This document shows, piece by piece, positions 11,504 through 19,752 of a stretch of 64,000 nucleotides of DNA. The stretch is from Clavibacter tessellarius (GTDB lineage Bacteria > Actinomycetota > Actinomycetes > Actinomycetales > Microbacteriaceae). The notes under the pieces were generated by a model. That model made no database searches. It had not been told where the DNA came from and saw nothing but the letters and a program-made list of their open reading frames with translations. Position 1 is the stretch's first letter. Every line of letters begins with the position of its first letter. The stretch spans positions 1 through 64,000 of the forward strand of contig NZ_LQXA01000034.1 in the NCBI RefSeq assembly GCF_001618005.1. The letters are read 5' to 3'. The translations under genes and the position numbers were made by a program.

Positions 11504-12625
11504 ATGGCCGAGCAGACGAGCGCGATCTCCCGTTTCTACAGCGTCATCCCCGCTGGGGGAGTGGGCTCCCGGCTCTGGCCCCTGTCGCGCGCCGACGCCC
11601 CGAAGTTCCTGCACGACCTCACCGGATCCGGCCGCACGCTCCTCCGGGACACGTGGGAGCGCCTCGCCCCGCTGTCCGGCGAGGACCGGATCATGGTCGT
11701 CACCGGCCGCGCCCACCGCGCCGCCGTCGAGGCCCAGCTGCCCGAGCTCGCCGACCTCAACGTCGTGCTGGAGAGCGAGGGCCGGGACAGCACCGCGGCC
11801 ATCGCGCTCGCCGCCGCCATCCTCGAGCGCCGGGAGCCGGGCGTCATCATCGGCTCATTCGCCGCCGACCACGTCATCGCCGACCCCGACCGCTTCCGCG
11901 ACACCGTGCGCGAGGCCGTCATCGCGGCGGACGCCGGCTACATCACCACCATCGGCATCACGCCCACCGAGCCCGCCACGGGGTTCGGCTACATCCACAC
12001 GGGCAAGGCGCTCAGCATCGCGGAGGCGCCGCACGCCCTCGAGGTCGCCTCGTTCGTGGAGAAGCCCAGCATCGGGGTCGCCCGCGGCTACGTGAAGGGC
12101 GGCACGCACCTCTGGAACGCGGGCATGTTCATCGCGCGCGCGGACCGCCTGCTCGAGGAGCTCGGCCGCACGGAGCCGGAGCTGCTGAAGGGCGTGCTCG
12201 AGCTGGCCGAGGCGTGGGATACCGCCGACCGCGGCCTCGTCGTCGACCGCGTCTGGCCCAACCTCAAGAAGATCGCCATCGACTACGCGGTCGCCGAGCC
12301 CGCGGCCGCGCGCGGTGCCCTCGCCGTGATCCCCGGCCGCTTCGCCTGGGACGACGTCGGCGACTTCGCGTCCGTGGCCAAGATGCACTCGAACGGGCGG
12401 AAGTCCGACCTCGTGATCCTCGGCGAGGACGCGCGCGTCCTGTCCGACGCGTCGAGCGGCATCGTGGTGGCGAACAGCAAGCGCGTGATCAGCCTCATCG
12501 GCGTGCGCGACATCGTGGTCGTCGACACCCCGGACGCGCTCCTCGTCACCACGAAGGAGAACGCGCAGCGGGTCAAGAGCGTGGTGGACGCGCTCAAGCT
12601 CAGCGGCGGGACGGACGTCCTGTAA
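11504..12625 (+). CDS. manC: Mannose-1-phosphate guanylyltransferase
   Basis: Nucleotidyltransferase that makes GDP-mannose from GTP and mannose-1-phosphate; 373 residues, one catalytic domain without the isomerase domain of bifunctional ManC. PAGGVGSRLWPLSRADAPKF (residues 16-35) is the signature loop that binds GTP. GSFAADHVIAD, GFGYIHTGKA, SFVEKPS and GTHLWNAGMFI follow in the usual order, and the C-terminal region has GRFAWDDVGDFAS. It faces the MgtA-like glycosyltransferase across a 117-base divergent promoter region, so donor synthesis and use are probably co-regulated. A hairpin follows its stop codon. The paralogue RmlA at 50.7 kb makes dTDP-glucose and is clearly distinct. Confidence 0.92.
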   Translation: MAEQTSAISRFYSVIPAGGVGSRLWPLSRADAPKFLHDLTGSGRTLLRDTWERLAPLSGEDRIMVVTGRAHRAAVEAQLPELADLNVVLESEGRDSTAAIALAAAILERREPGVIIGSFAADHVIADPDRFRDTVREAVIAADAGYITTIGITPTEPATGFGYIHTGKALSIAEAPHALEVASFVEKPSIGVARGYVKGGTHLWNAGMFIARADRLLEELGRTEPELLKGVLELAEAWDTADRGLVVDRVWPNLKKIAIDYAVAEPAAARGALAVIPGRFAWDDVGDFASVAKMHSNGRKSDLVILGEDARVLSDASSGIVVANSKRVISLIGVRDIVVVDTPDALLVTTKENAQRVKSVVDALKLSGGTDVL

Positions 12626-12638
12626 CGAACGGGTAACG

Positions 12639-12654
12639 AACCCCTCCGGGGGTT
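12639..12654 (+). terminator. Terminator after manC
   Basis: AACCCC-tccg-GGGGTT (6-bp stem, four-base loop) followed by a short pyrimidine run (TTCC), 14 bases after the manC stop codon and upstream of the bmp1 promoter. Confidence 0.6.
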
Positions 12655-12687
12655 TCCGGCGGCCGAGAGGCCCAAGAGCCGCGCCGT

Positions 12688-12693
12688 TAGATT
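12688..12693 (+). promoter_or_regulatory. Leaderless-type -10 box of the first BMP lipoprotein gene
   Basis: TAGATT is exactly six bases before the ATG at 12700 and no Shine-Dalgarno sequence is present, which fits a leaderless transcript. Confidence 0.5.
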
Positions 12694-12699
12694 CCGGGG

Positions 12700-13773
12700 A
12701 TGCCCCGCATCCGCCGCCTCGCGCGCGCCGCCTCCCTGTCCATCGCCTTCCTCTCCGCCGCGGTCCTCGCCGGATGCGGCGCGGCCCCCGAGCCCGGCGC
12801 CACCTCGGCTGCCGCGAGCGGGTACTGCGCCCGGATGGTCACGAACTCGGGCGGCCTCCAGGACCGCTCCTTCAACCAGTCGAGCTGGGAGGGTCTGCAG
12901 CGCGCCGAGCAGGAGCTCGGGATCCAGGCCGACGTGCTCGTGTCGACGTCCGAGACCGACCTGGCGCCGAACGTCCAGCAGGCCGTCGGCACAGGGTGCG
13001 GCTTCGTGCTCACCGTCGGCTACGAGCTGGCCGAGGCGACCACGGCGGCGGCGGCCCAGAACCCCGACGTGCACTTCTCGATCGTCGACGAGGTCGTCGA
13101 CGCCCCCAACGTGAAGCCGCTCGTCTTCGACACCGCTCAGGCCTCCTACCTCGCGGGCTACCTCGCGGCGGGCGTCAGCCAGACGGGCAAGGTCGGCACC
13201 TTCGGCGGCGGCAACCAGCCGCCCGTCACCCTCTTCATGGACGGCTTCGTCGACGGCGTCGCCGCCTACAACCAGGCCCACGGCACGAGCGTCCAGGCGC
13301 TCGGCTGGGACGCGGCGGCGCAGGACGGCACCTTCACGGGCGACTTCGAGGACGTGTCGAAGGGCCAGACCACCACGCAGAACCTGCTCGACCAGGGCGC
13401 GGACGTCATCATGCCGGTCGCCGGGCAGGTGGGGGAGGGTGCCGCGTCGGCGATCCTCGCGCACGGCAGCGGCAAGCTGATCTGGGTCGACAACGACGGC
13501 TACGACACGCTTCCCGCCGAGTACCGGCCGCTCCTGCTCACGAGCGTGCTCAAGGACACCGGGCAGGCCGTGGTCGACATCGTGGGGGACGACCAAAAGG
13601 GGTCCTTCTCCTCGGAGCCGTACGTCGGGACGCTCGCGAACGGCGGCGTGGGCCTCGCGGGGTACCACGACCTCGCCGCCTCGGTGCCGGCCGGGCTGCA
13701 GTCAGAGCTCGACGCGCTGAAGGCCCGGATCGTGTCCGGCGAGGTCGAGGTGCGGTCCGTCTCGACGCCGTAG
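12700..13773 (+). CDS. BMP-family substrate-binding lipoprotein (nucleoside ABC transporter), copy 1
   Basis: Periplasm-like (outer leaflet) lipoprotein that captures nucleosides for the ABC importer encoded downstream; 357 residues. The signal peptide ends in the lipobox LAGC with lipidated C26. The mature part is a BMP/Med-type sugar-binding fold: GLQDRSFNQSSWEGLQ, SIVDEVVDAPNVKPL, ASYLAGYLAAG, KVGTFGG, FMDGFVDGV and ADVIMPVAGQVG. It is a paralogue of the next gene, with the same motif order throughout. It has its own -10 box and is separated from copy 2 by a 150-base gap with a second promoter, so the two copies can be expressed independently. Nucleoside specificity is inferred from neighbours. 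Confidence 0.88.
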   Translation: MPRIRRLARAASLSIAFLSAAVLAGCGAAPEPGATSAAASGYCARMVTNSGGLQDRSFNQSSWEGLQRAEQELGIQADVLVSTSETDLAPNVQQAVGTGCGFVLTVGYELAEATTAAAAQNPDVHFSIVDEVVDAPNVKPLVFDTAQASYLAGYLAAGVSQTGKVGTFGGGNQPPVTLFMDGFVDGVAAYNQAHGTSVQALGWDAAAQDGTFTGDFEDVSKGQTTTQNLLDQGADVIMPVAGQVGEGAASAILAHGSGKLIWVDNDGYDTLPAEYRPLLLTSVLKDTGQAVVDIVGDDQKGSFSSEPYVGTLANGGVGLAGYHDLAASVPAGLQSELDALKARIVSGEVEVRSVSTP

Positions 13774-13872
13774 CAGGACCCGTGTTGCCGCGGTGTTTCG
13801 GGGCCGTCGCGAGTGGATAACGCTTGCGCCCCCGGTCCCGATCCGGGCGCCGGGAGCATTCCCGCGCATGGG

Positions 13873-13906
13873 TAACATGAACGCACATCGCCCGGGGGAC
13901 CCGGGC
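13873..13906 (+). promoter_or_regulatory. Promoter and leader hairpin of the second BMP gene
   Basis: TAACAT (13873-13878) is a good -10 box. The predicted leader of roughly 40 bases contains a perfect 7-bp hairpin, GCCCGGG-gga-CCCGGGC (13890-13906), ending seven bases before the Shine-Dalgarno GGAGG (13914-13918). The hairpin could affect translation or mRNA stability. No known riboswitch consensus is present. Confidence 0.5.
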
Positions 13907-13923
13907 TGCACCTGGAGGCCACA

Positions 13924-15018
13924 GTGACCATCACCACCCGAAAGGCCGCCCTCGGCGGTCTCGCCGCCGTCGGCATCACCGCGATCCTCGCGGGCTGCGG
14001 CGCCGCCCCCGAGTCGACCGCGGGAGGCACGGGCGCCGCCGCGAAGAGCGACCTGCGCACCTGCATGGTCTCCGACTCCGGCGGCTTCGACGACAAGTCG
14101 TTCAACCAGCTCGGCTACGAGGGCCTCAACAAGGCGGCGGATGACCTCGGGCTCGTCAAGCCGAACGCCGTCGAGTCGGCCGCGGAGACCGACTTCGCGC
14201 CGAACCTCACCAACCTCGCCGACCAGGGCTGCGGCCTGATCGTCACCGTCGGCTACCTCCTGGCGGACGCCACCAAGGAGGCGGCGGCGTCCAACACCGA
14301 CATCGAGTACGCGATCATCGACGACGCGACCATCGACGCCCCGAACGTGAAGCCCATCACGTTCAACACGAGCGAGGCCGCGTTCCTCGCGGGCTACGCG
14401 GCGGCGGCCTACTCGAAGACCGGCACGGTCGGCACCTTCGGCGGACTGCAGATCCCTACCGTCACCATCTTCATGGACGGCTTCGTCGACGGCGTGAAGT
14501 ACTACAACGAGCAGAAGGGCAAGGACGTCAAGGCCATCGGCTGGGACGTCGCCAGCCAGACCGGCTCGTTCACCGGCGGGTTCGAGGCGAACCCCGCCGC
14601 GAAGACCAGCGCGCAGACGCTCATCGACCAGGGCGCGGACGTCATCATGCCCGTCGGCGGCCCGATCTTCCTCAGCGCGGGGCAGGCGATCCGCGACTCC
14701 GGGGACAAGAAGGTCGTCATGGTGGGCGTCGACTCCGACGCGTACGAGAGCGCGCCCGACCTCAAGGACCTCTTCCTCACCTCGGTGCTCAAGGGCATCG
14801 ACGCGGGCGTCGAGGACGTCGTGAAGACGGCGGCGGACGGGAAGTTCGACGCGACCCCGTACGTCGGCACCCTCGAGAACGGCGGCGTCGACATCGCCCC
14901 GTTCCACGACTACGAGTCCGAGGTCCCGTCGGAGCTGTCCGGCGAGATCGAGAAGATCAAAGCCGGCATCATCGACGGCTCGATCACGGTCGAGTCGCCC
15001 TCGTCGCTGACGAAGTAG
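13924..15018 (+). CDS. BMP-family substrate-binding lipoprotein (nucleoside ABC transporter), copy 2
   Basis: Second nucleoside-capturing lipoprotein, 364 residues, starting at GTG five bases after GGAGG. The lipobox is LAGC with C25. Family motifs are GGFDDKSFNQLGYEGL, AIIDDATIDAPNVKP, AAFLAGYAAAAYSKTG, TVGTFGG, FMDGFVDGVKYYNEQ and GADVIMPVGGP, and the ending GSITVESPSSLTK is typical. It directly precedes the ATPase and permease genes. A strong hairpin follows its stop codon, an arrangement that usually lets the binding protein exceed the membrane components. Whether it prefers different nucleosides from copy 1 cannot be told from sequence. Confidence 0.92.
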   Translation: MTITTRKAALGGLAAVGITAILAGCGAAPESTAGGTGAAAKSDLRTCMVSDSGGFDDKSFNQLGYEGLNKAADDLGLVKPNAVESAAETDFAPNLTNLADQGCGLIVTVGYLLADATKEAAASNTDIEYAIIDDATIDAPNVKPITFNTSEAAFLAGYAAAAYSKTGTVGTFGGLQIPTVTIFMDGFVDGVKYYNEQKGKDVKAIGWDVASQTGSFTGGFEANPAAKTSAQTLIDQGADVIMPVGGPIFLSAGQAIRDSGDKKVVMVGVDSDAYESAPDLKDLFLTSVLKGIDAGVEDVVKTAADGKFDATPYVGTLENGGVDIAPFHDYESEVPSELSGEIEKIKAGIIDGSITVESPSSLTK

Positions 15019-15031
15019 CATCGAACGCACC

Positions 15032-15063
15032 GCGGGGGGATCGGCAGGCGCCGGTCCCCCCGC
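15032..15063 (+). terminator. Intercistronic hairpin between bmp2 and the ATPase gene
   Basis: Perfect 9-bp arms GCGGGGGGA (15032-15040) and TCCCCCCGC (15055-15063) enclose a 14-base loop that can itself fold. It begins 13 bases after the bmp2 stop codon and 37 bases before the ATPase start. It is probably an attenuator or 3'-end stabiliser rather than a full stop, since the transporter genes follow without another obvious promoter. Confidence 0.6.
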
Positions 15064-15099
15064 CGCGTGTCCACCCGACCCACCGAACGGATTGATCCG

Positions 15100-16641
15100 A
15101 TGAAGCTCGAACTGCGGGGCATCACCAAGCGCTTCGGCGCCCTGGTCGCCAACGACCACATCGACCTGGTGGTCCAGCCCGGGGAGATCCACTGCCTCCT
15201 CGGCGAGAACGGCGCAGGCAAGTCCACGCTGATGAACGTGCTCTACGGCCTGTACCAGGCGGAGGAGGGCGACATCCTCCTCGACGATCGCGTCGCCCGC
15301 TTCGCCGGACCCGGCGATGCGATGGCCGCCGGCATCGGCATGGTGCACCAGCACTTCATGCTCATCCCCGTGTTCACGGTCGCGGAGAACGTCATGCTCG
15401 GCCACGAGGAGACGAAGGCCGGCGGCCGGCTCGACCTGGCCGCGGCCCGCGCGAAGGTGCGCGAGATCTCGGCCCGGTTCGGCTTCGACGTGGATCCCGA
15501 CGCCCTCGTCGACGACCTGCCCGTGGGCGTGCAGCAGCGCGTCGAGATCATCAAGGCGCTGTCGCGCGACGCGAAGGTGCTCGTGTTCGACGAGCCGACC
15601 GCCGTGCTCACGCCGCAGGAGACCGACGAGCTCATGGTCATCATGAAGCAGCTGCGGGACGCGGGCACGGGCATCGTCTTCATCACCCACAAGCTGCGCG
15701 AGGTGCGCGAGGTCGCGGACCGCATCACGGTCATCCGGCTCGGCAAGGTGGTCGGCGAGGCCGAGCCCACCGCGAGCAACGCCGAGCTCGCCGCCCTCAT
15801 GGTCGGCCGGAGCGTGTCGCTCACGGTCGCCAAGGAGCCGGCGACGCCCGGCGACGCGGCCCTCGTCGTGCGCGACCTCACGGTCGTCGACGCCGCGGGC
15901 CAGGTCGTCGTCGACGGCGTGAGCTTCGAGGTGCACGCGGGGGAGATCCTCGCCATCGCCGGCGTGCAGGGCAACGGGCAGACCGAGCTGACCGAGGCGA
16001 TCCTCGGCCTCCAGGCGCGCGTCACCGGCACCATCGACCTGGACGGCACGCGCCTCACGGGCCGCTCGGTGCGCCGCGTGCTCGACGCGGGCGTGGGCTT
16101 CGTGCCCGAGGACCGCAACGAGGACGGGCTCGTCCCCGAGTTCACCATCGCCGAGAACCTCATGCTCGACCGGTCCGACAGCCCGCCGTTCGTGGTGGCC
16201 GGATCCCTGAAGCTCGCCTACCTCGACTCCTTCGCGCGCGACCGCGTGCGCGAGTTCGACATCCGCACGCAGGGCATCGACACGCACGTCGGACGGCTCT
16301 CCGGCGGCAACGCGCAGAAGGTCGTGCTCGCCCGCGAGCTCAGCCGGGAGCTGCGGCTCCTCGTCGCCGCGCAGCCCACGCGCGGCCTCGACGTCGGCTC
16401 CATCGAGTTCGTCCACACGCGCGTCATCGAGACGCGCGACCGGGGCCTGCCCGTCATCGTCGTCTCCACGGAGCTCGACGAGGTCGCGGCGCTGGCCGAC
16501 CGCATCGCCGTGATGTACCGCGGCGGCATCGTCGGCATCGTCCCGGGCGACACCCCGCGCGACGTGCTCGGCCTGATGATGGCCGGCGAGGTCCCCGCAT
16601 CCGTCCCCACCCCCACGACCGCCGGAGGGCGCACCGCATGA
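15100..16641 (+). CDS. Double-domain ABC transporter ATPase (BMP-type nucleoside importer)
   Basis: Cytoplasmic ATPase with two nucleotide-binding domains in one chain (513 residues), powering nucleoside uptake through the two permeases that follow. Domain 1 has Walker A GENGAGKST, the signature LPVGVQQRVEIIKAL (degenerate) and Walker B LVFDEPTAVLTPQ. Domain 2 has a degenerate Walker A, GVQGNGQTEL, a canonical signature LSGGNAQKVVLAREL and a degenerate Walker B region, LLVAAQPTRGLDVG. This asymmetry is standard in RbsA/YufO-type ATPases, so it is not a defect. ATG at 15100 (MKLELRGITKRFG) matches the family start better than a GTG 11 codons upstream. Its stop overlaps the next start (ATGA). 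Confidence 0.93.
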   Translation: MKLELRGITKRFGALVANDHIDLVVQPGEIHCLLGENGAGKSTLMNVLYGLYQAEEGDILLDDRVARFAGPGDAMAAGIGMVHQHFMLIPVFTVAENVMLGHEETKAGGRLDLAAARAKVREISARFGFDVDPDALVDDLPVGVQQRVEIIKALSRDAKVLVFDEPTAVLTPQETDELMVIMKQLRDAGTGIVFITHKLREVREVADRITVIRLGKVVGEAEPTASNAELAALMVGRSVSLTVAKEPATPGDAALVVRDLTVVDAAGQVVVDGVSFEVHAGEILAIAGVQGNGQTELTEAILGLQARVTGTIDLDGTRLTGRSVRRVLDAGVGFVPEDRNEDGLVPEFTIAENLMLDRSDSPPFVVAGSLKLAYLDSFARDRVREFDIRTQGIDTHVGRLSGGNAQKVVLARELSRELRLLVAAQPTRGLDVGSIEFVHTRVIETRDRGLPVIVVSTELDEVAALADRIAVMYRGGIVGIVPGDTPRDVLGLMMAGEVPASVPTPTTAGGRTA

Positions 16642-18020
16642 CCGACGACACCACTCGTCCCGAGGGCCAGGGCCCCGCGGACCCGTCCGCCGGACAGCTG
16701 CCCGCGTCCGGTCGCGAGGCCGGATCGGTGGGCGACCCCACGCGCTCGGAGGCGCCCGCGGGCGTGCCGGCCGTGGACACCGCCGCCCCCGCCGACGGCC
16801 CCGGGCCCGAGGCCGAGGGATCGCGCGCCGGCCAGGTGCTCCGCGAGATCGCGTCGGGCAGCGCGCTGCTGTCCGTGCTCGCGGTCGTGCTGTCGCTCCT
16901 CGTCGGCGCGCTGCTCATCGCCGTCACCGACGAGGCGACGCAGAAGGCCGCCGGCTACTTCTTCCAGCGCCCCACCGACACGCTGAGCGCGGCGTGGGAC
17001 GCCGCGTCGGGCGCCTACTCCGCGCTCTTCCAGGGCTCGATCTACAACTTCCGCCGCCCGGGCTTCGCGAACGGCATCAAGCCGCTCACGGAGACGCTGA
17101 CCTTCGCGACCCCGCTCATCGCGGCCGGACTCGGCGTCGCGCTCGCGTTCCGCGTGGGCCTGTTCAACATCGGCGCGCGCGGCCAGATGCTCATCGCCGC
17201 GGCGTGCGCCGGCTGGGTCGGCTTCAGCTTCGACATGCCGCCCGCGCTGCACCTCGTGCTCGCGGTGGGCGCGGGCATCCTCGGTGGCGCGCTCTGGGGC
17301 GGGATCGTCGGGCTCCTCAAGGCGCGCACGGGCGCGCACGAGGTGATCGTCACGATCATGCTCAACTACGTCGCCTTCTACCTCCTCTCCTACCTGCTGC
17401 GGACCCCGGGCCTCCTCCAGGCGCCCGGGTCGAACAACCCGAAGACCCCGGGCATGAAGGACAGCGCGGTCTTCCCCGCCCTCCTCGGCGACGGCTACTC
17501 GCTGCACGCGGGCTTCCTCGTGGTCGTCCTCGCGACGGTGCTGGTCTGGTACCTGCTCAACCGCTCCGGCCTCGGATTCCGCTTCCGCGCGGTGGGCGAG
17601 AACCCGAGCGCGGCGCGCGTCGCGGGCATCGACGTCAAGAACTCCTACCTCTACGCGATGCTCATCTCCGGCGGGCTCGCGGGCCTCGCCGGGGCGAGCC
17701 AGGTGCTCGGCACCGTCACCACGGGCTTCAGCTCGGGGATCGACGCGGGCATCGGCTTCGACGCCATCACGGTGGCGCTGCTCGGCCGCAGCCGGCCCTG
17801 GGGCGTCTTCGTCGCCGGGATCCTGTTCGGCGCGTTCAAGGCCGGCGGCTTCTCGATGCAGGCGGCCGAGGGCGTGCCCATCGACATCGTCGTGGTCGTC
17901 CAGTCGCTCATCGTCCTGTTCATCGCGGCGCCCCCGCTCGTGCGGGCGGTCTTCCGCCTCCCCGCGCCGGGCCAGGCGCGTCGCACCACCCGGATCCGGA
18001 AGGCGGCGACGGCATCGTGA
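16638..18020 (+). CDS. ABC transporter permease (BMP-type), first subunit
   Basis: Membrane subunit of the nucleoside importer, 460 residues. The first 65 or so are a Pro/Gly/Ala-rich cytoplasmic tail. About eight to ten hydrophobic segments follow, with the family segments LFNIGARGQMLIAAACAGW, TGAHEVIVTIMLNYVAFYL and RFRAVGENPSAARVAGIDV (binding-protein-dependent permease type 2). TVALLGRSRPWGVFVAGILFG is the usual C-terminal signature. It overlaps the ATPase gene by ATGA and the second permease gene by GTGA, so the membrane complex is made from one translationally coupled run. Confidence 0.92.
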   Translation: MTDDTTRPEGQGPADPSAGQLPASGREAGSVGDPTRSEAPAGVPAVDTAAPADGPGPEAEGSRAGQVLREIASGSALLSVLAVVLSLLVGALLIAVTDEATQKAAGYFFQRPTDTLSAAWDAASGAYSALFQGSIYNFRRPGFANGIKPLTETLTFATPLIAAGLGVALAFRVGLFNIGARGQMLIAAACAGWVGFSFDMPPALHLVLAVGAGILGGALWGGIVGLLKARTGAHEVIVTIMLNYVAFYLLSYLLRTPGLLQAPGSNNPKTPGMKDSAVFPALLGDGYSLHAGFLVVVLATVLVWYLLNRSGLGFRFRAVGENPSAARVAGIDVKNSYLYAMLISGGLAGLAGASQVLGTVTTGFSSGIDAGIGFDAITVALLGRSRPWGVFVAGILFGAFKAGGFSMQAAEGVPIDIVVVVQSLIVLFIAAPPLVRAVFRLPAPGQARRTTRIRKAATAS

Positions 18021-19324
18021 CCGCGACGACCCCCACCACCCCCGCCCCGACGCCCGCGCCCCAGGATCCGGCTGCCGCGGCCCTCGAGCGCTCCGTGGCG
18101 ACCAGCTGGAAGGCCCCCGTCGCGTTCGGGATCTTCACGCTCATCTCCCTGGTCCTCTTCGTGCTCCTCGGCCGGGAGGGCTCGAGCACGTTCGGCCTCT
18201 CGACGGGGACGGACCTCATCCAGCTCGCCCCGGTCGTGCTGCCGACCGCCGCGACCGGCGTGGTCGTGACCGTCGCCCTCGCGGCGCTCACGGTCGTCGC
18301 GGCCCTGCTGGTGCGCCGCGCGGCGAAGGTGCCGCTGTGGCTCACGGCCGTCTTCGCCGTGCTGTTCCTCGTGGCGTTCCTCACCTGGGCGTCCGCCGGC
18401 CAGACGATCCCCGTGCCCGGGCTCCTCGTGGGCACGGTCGCGCTGTCGGTGCCGCTCATCTTCGGCGCGCTCGGCGGCGTGCTCTCGGAGCGCGTCGGCG
18501 TCGTCAACGTCGCCATCGAGGGGCAGCTGCTCGCCGGCGCCTTCGTCTCGGCGGTCGTGGCGTCGATCACGGGCCAGCCGCTCATCGGCCTCGCCTCGGC
18601 GATGGTGGCCGGCATGCTGGTGTCGTTCGTGCTCGCGGCCTTCGCGATCAAGTACCTGGTCGACCAGGTGATCGTCGGCGTGGTGCTCAACGTGCTCGTC
18701 ACCGGCCTCACGAGCTTCCTCTTCTCGCAGGTGCTCTCGGCCGACCCCGAGCGGCTCAACTCGCCGCCGCGGTTCGACCGGATCGACATCCCGCTGCTCG
18801 GCCAGATCCCCATCATCGGCCCGGTGCTGTTCCGGCAGACGATCATCGTCTACCTCATGTACGTGGCCGTCTTCCTCGTCTGGTACTGCCTGTTCCACAC
18901 CCGCTGGGGCCTGCGCCTCCGCGCGGTGGGCGAGCACCCGCAGGCGGCCGACACCGTGGGCATCAAGGTCGCGCGCACCCGGTTCTGGAACGTGTCCCTC
19001 GCGGGGGCCATCGCGGGTCTCGGCGGCGCGTTCTTCACGCTCGGCTCCGTGGGCGCGTTCAACAAGGAGATGACCGCCGGCGCGGGCTTCATCGCGCTGG
19101 CCGCGGTCATCTTCGGCCGGTGGGATCCGCTGCGCGCCACGCTCGCGGCCCTCCTGTTCGGCTTCGCGAGCAACCTGCAGAACGTCCTCGGCGTCATCGG
19201 GTCGCCCGTGCCGAGCGAGTTCATGCTGATGCTGCCGTACGTCGTGACCATCGCCGCGGTCGCCGGACTCGTGGGGCAGGTGCGCGGCCCCGCCGCGGCC
19301 GGCAAGCCCTACGTGAAGTCGTGA
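18017..19324 (+). CDS. ABC transporter permease (BMP-type), second subunit
   Basis: Partner permease, 435 residues, GTG start overlapping the previous stop codon. A soluble tail of about 30 residues is followed by extra N-terminal helices and then the conserved core: LSERVGVVNVAIEGQLLAG, YLVDQVIVGVVLNVLVTGL, RLRAVGEHPQAADTVGIKV and AGAGFIALAAVIFGRWDP. This is the YufQ/NupC-type arrangement for BMP transporters. The stop overlaps the start of cdd by GTGA, directly tying uptake to pyrimidine nucleoside deamination. Confidence 0.92.
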   Translation: MTATTPTTPAPTPAPQDPAAAALERSVATSWKAPVAFGIFTLISLVLFVLLGREGSSTFGLSTGTDLIQLAPVVLPTAATGVVVTVALAALTVVAALLVRRAAKVPLWLTAVFAVLFLVAFLTWASAGQTIPVPGLLVGTVALSVPLIFGALGGVLSERVGVVNVAIEGQLLAGAFVSAVVASITGQPLIGLASAMVAGMLVSFVLAAFAIKYLVDQVIVGVVLNVLVTGLTSFLFSQVLSADPERLNSPPRFDRIDIPLLGQIPIIGPVLFRQTIIVYLMYVAVFLVWYCLFHTRWGLRLRAVGEHPQAADTVGIKVARTRFWNVSLAGAIAGLGGAFFTLGSVGAFNKEMTAGAGFIALAAVIFGRWDPLRATLAALLFGFASNLQNVLGVIGSPVPSEFMLMLPYVVTIAAVAGLVGQVRGPAAAGKPYVKS

Positions 19325-19752
19325 GCGGCGCGGAGCCCGTGGAGTCGGGCGGCATCGACTGGGGATCGCTCCGCGAGGCGGCGCACGAGGCCATGGGCCG
19401 GGCGTACGTCCCGTACTCGAGGTTCCCCGTGGGCGTCGCCGCCATCGCCACCGACGGCCGGGTCATCACGGGCTGCAACGTGGAGAACGCGTCCTACGGC
19501 CTCACCCTCTGCGCCGAGTGCGCGCTCGTCTCCGTGCTGCACCTCACGGGCGGCGGCCAGCTCGTCGCCTTCACGTGCGTGGACGGCGACGGCAACATCC
19601 TCATGCCGTGCGGGCGCTGCCGTCAGCTGCTGTTCGAGCACGCGGTGCCGGGCATGCTGCTGGAGACCGTCTCGGGCATCCGCACGATCGACGAGGTGCT
19701 GCCCGACGCCTTCGGGCCGAGCACCTTGGACGCCTACGGGAGCCGGTCGTGA
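19321..19752 (+). CDS. cdd: Cytidine deaminase
   Basis: Zinc enzyme that converts cytidine or deoxycytidine to uridine or deoxyuridine in the cytoplasm; 143 residues, typical of the small tetrameric form. GCNVENASYGLTLCAECALV contains the catalytic Cys-Ala-Glu and PCGRCRQLL gives the other two zinc cysteines. The N-terminal YVPYSRFPVGVAAI is conserved. The GTG start overlaps the permease stop and its stop overlaps the deoA start, both GTGA, so import, deamination and phosphorolysis are encoded as a coupled series. Confidence 0.94.
   Translation: MSGAEPVESGGIDWGSLREAAHEAMGRAYVPYSRFPVGVAAIATDGRVITGCNVENASYGLTLCAECALVSVLHLTGGGQLVAFTCVDGDGNILMPCGRCRQLLFEHAVPGMLLETVSGIRTIDEVLPDAFGPSTLDAYGSRS

Noticed and set aside
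13890-13906. Purine or deoxyguanosine riboswitch at bmp2
   Set aside because: The leader is about 40 bases and has none of the conserved junction bases of the purine aptamer.
15100-16641. Broken second ATP site in the double ATPase
   Set aside because: Degenerate Walker motifs in one domain are normal for RbsA/BMP-type ATPases.
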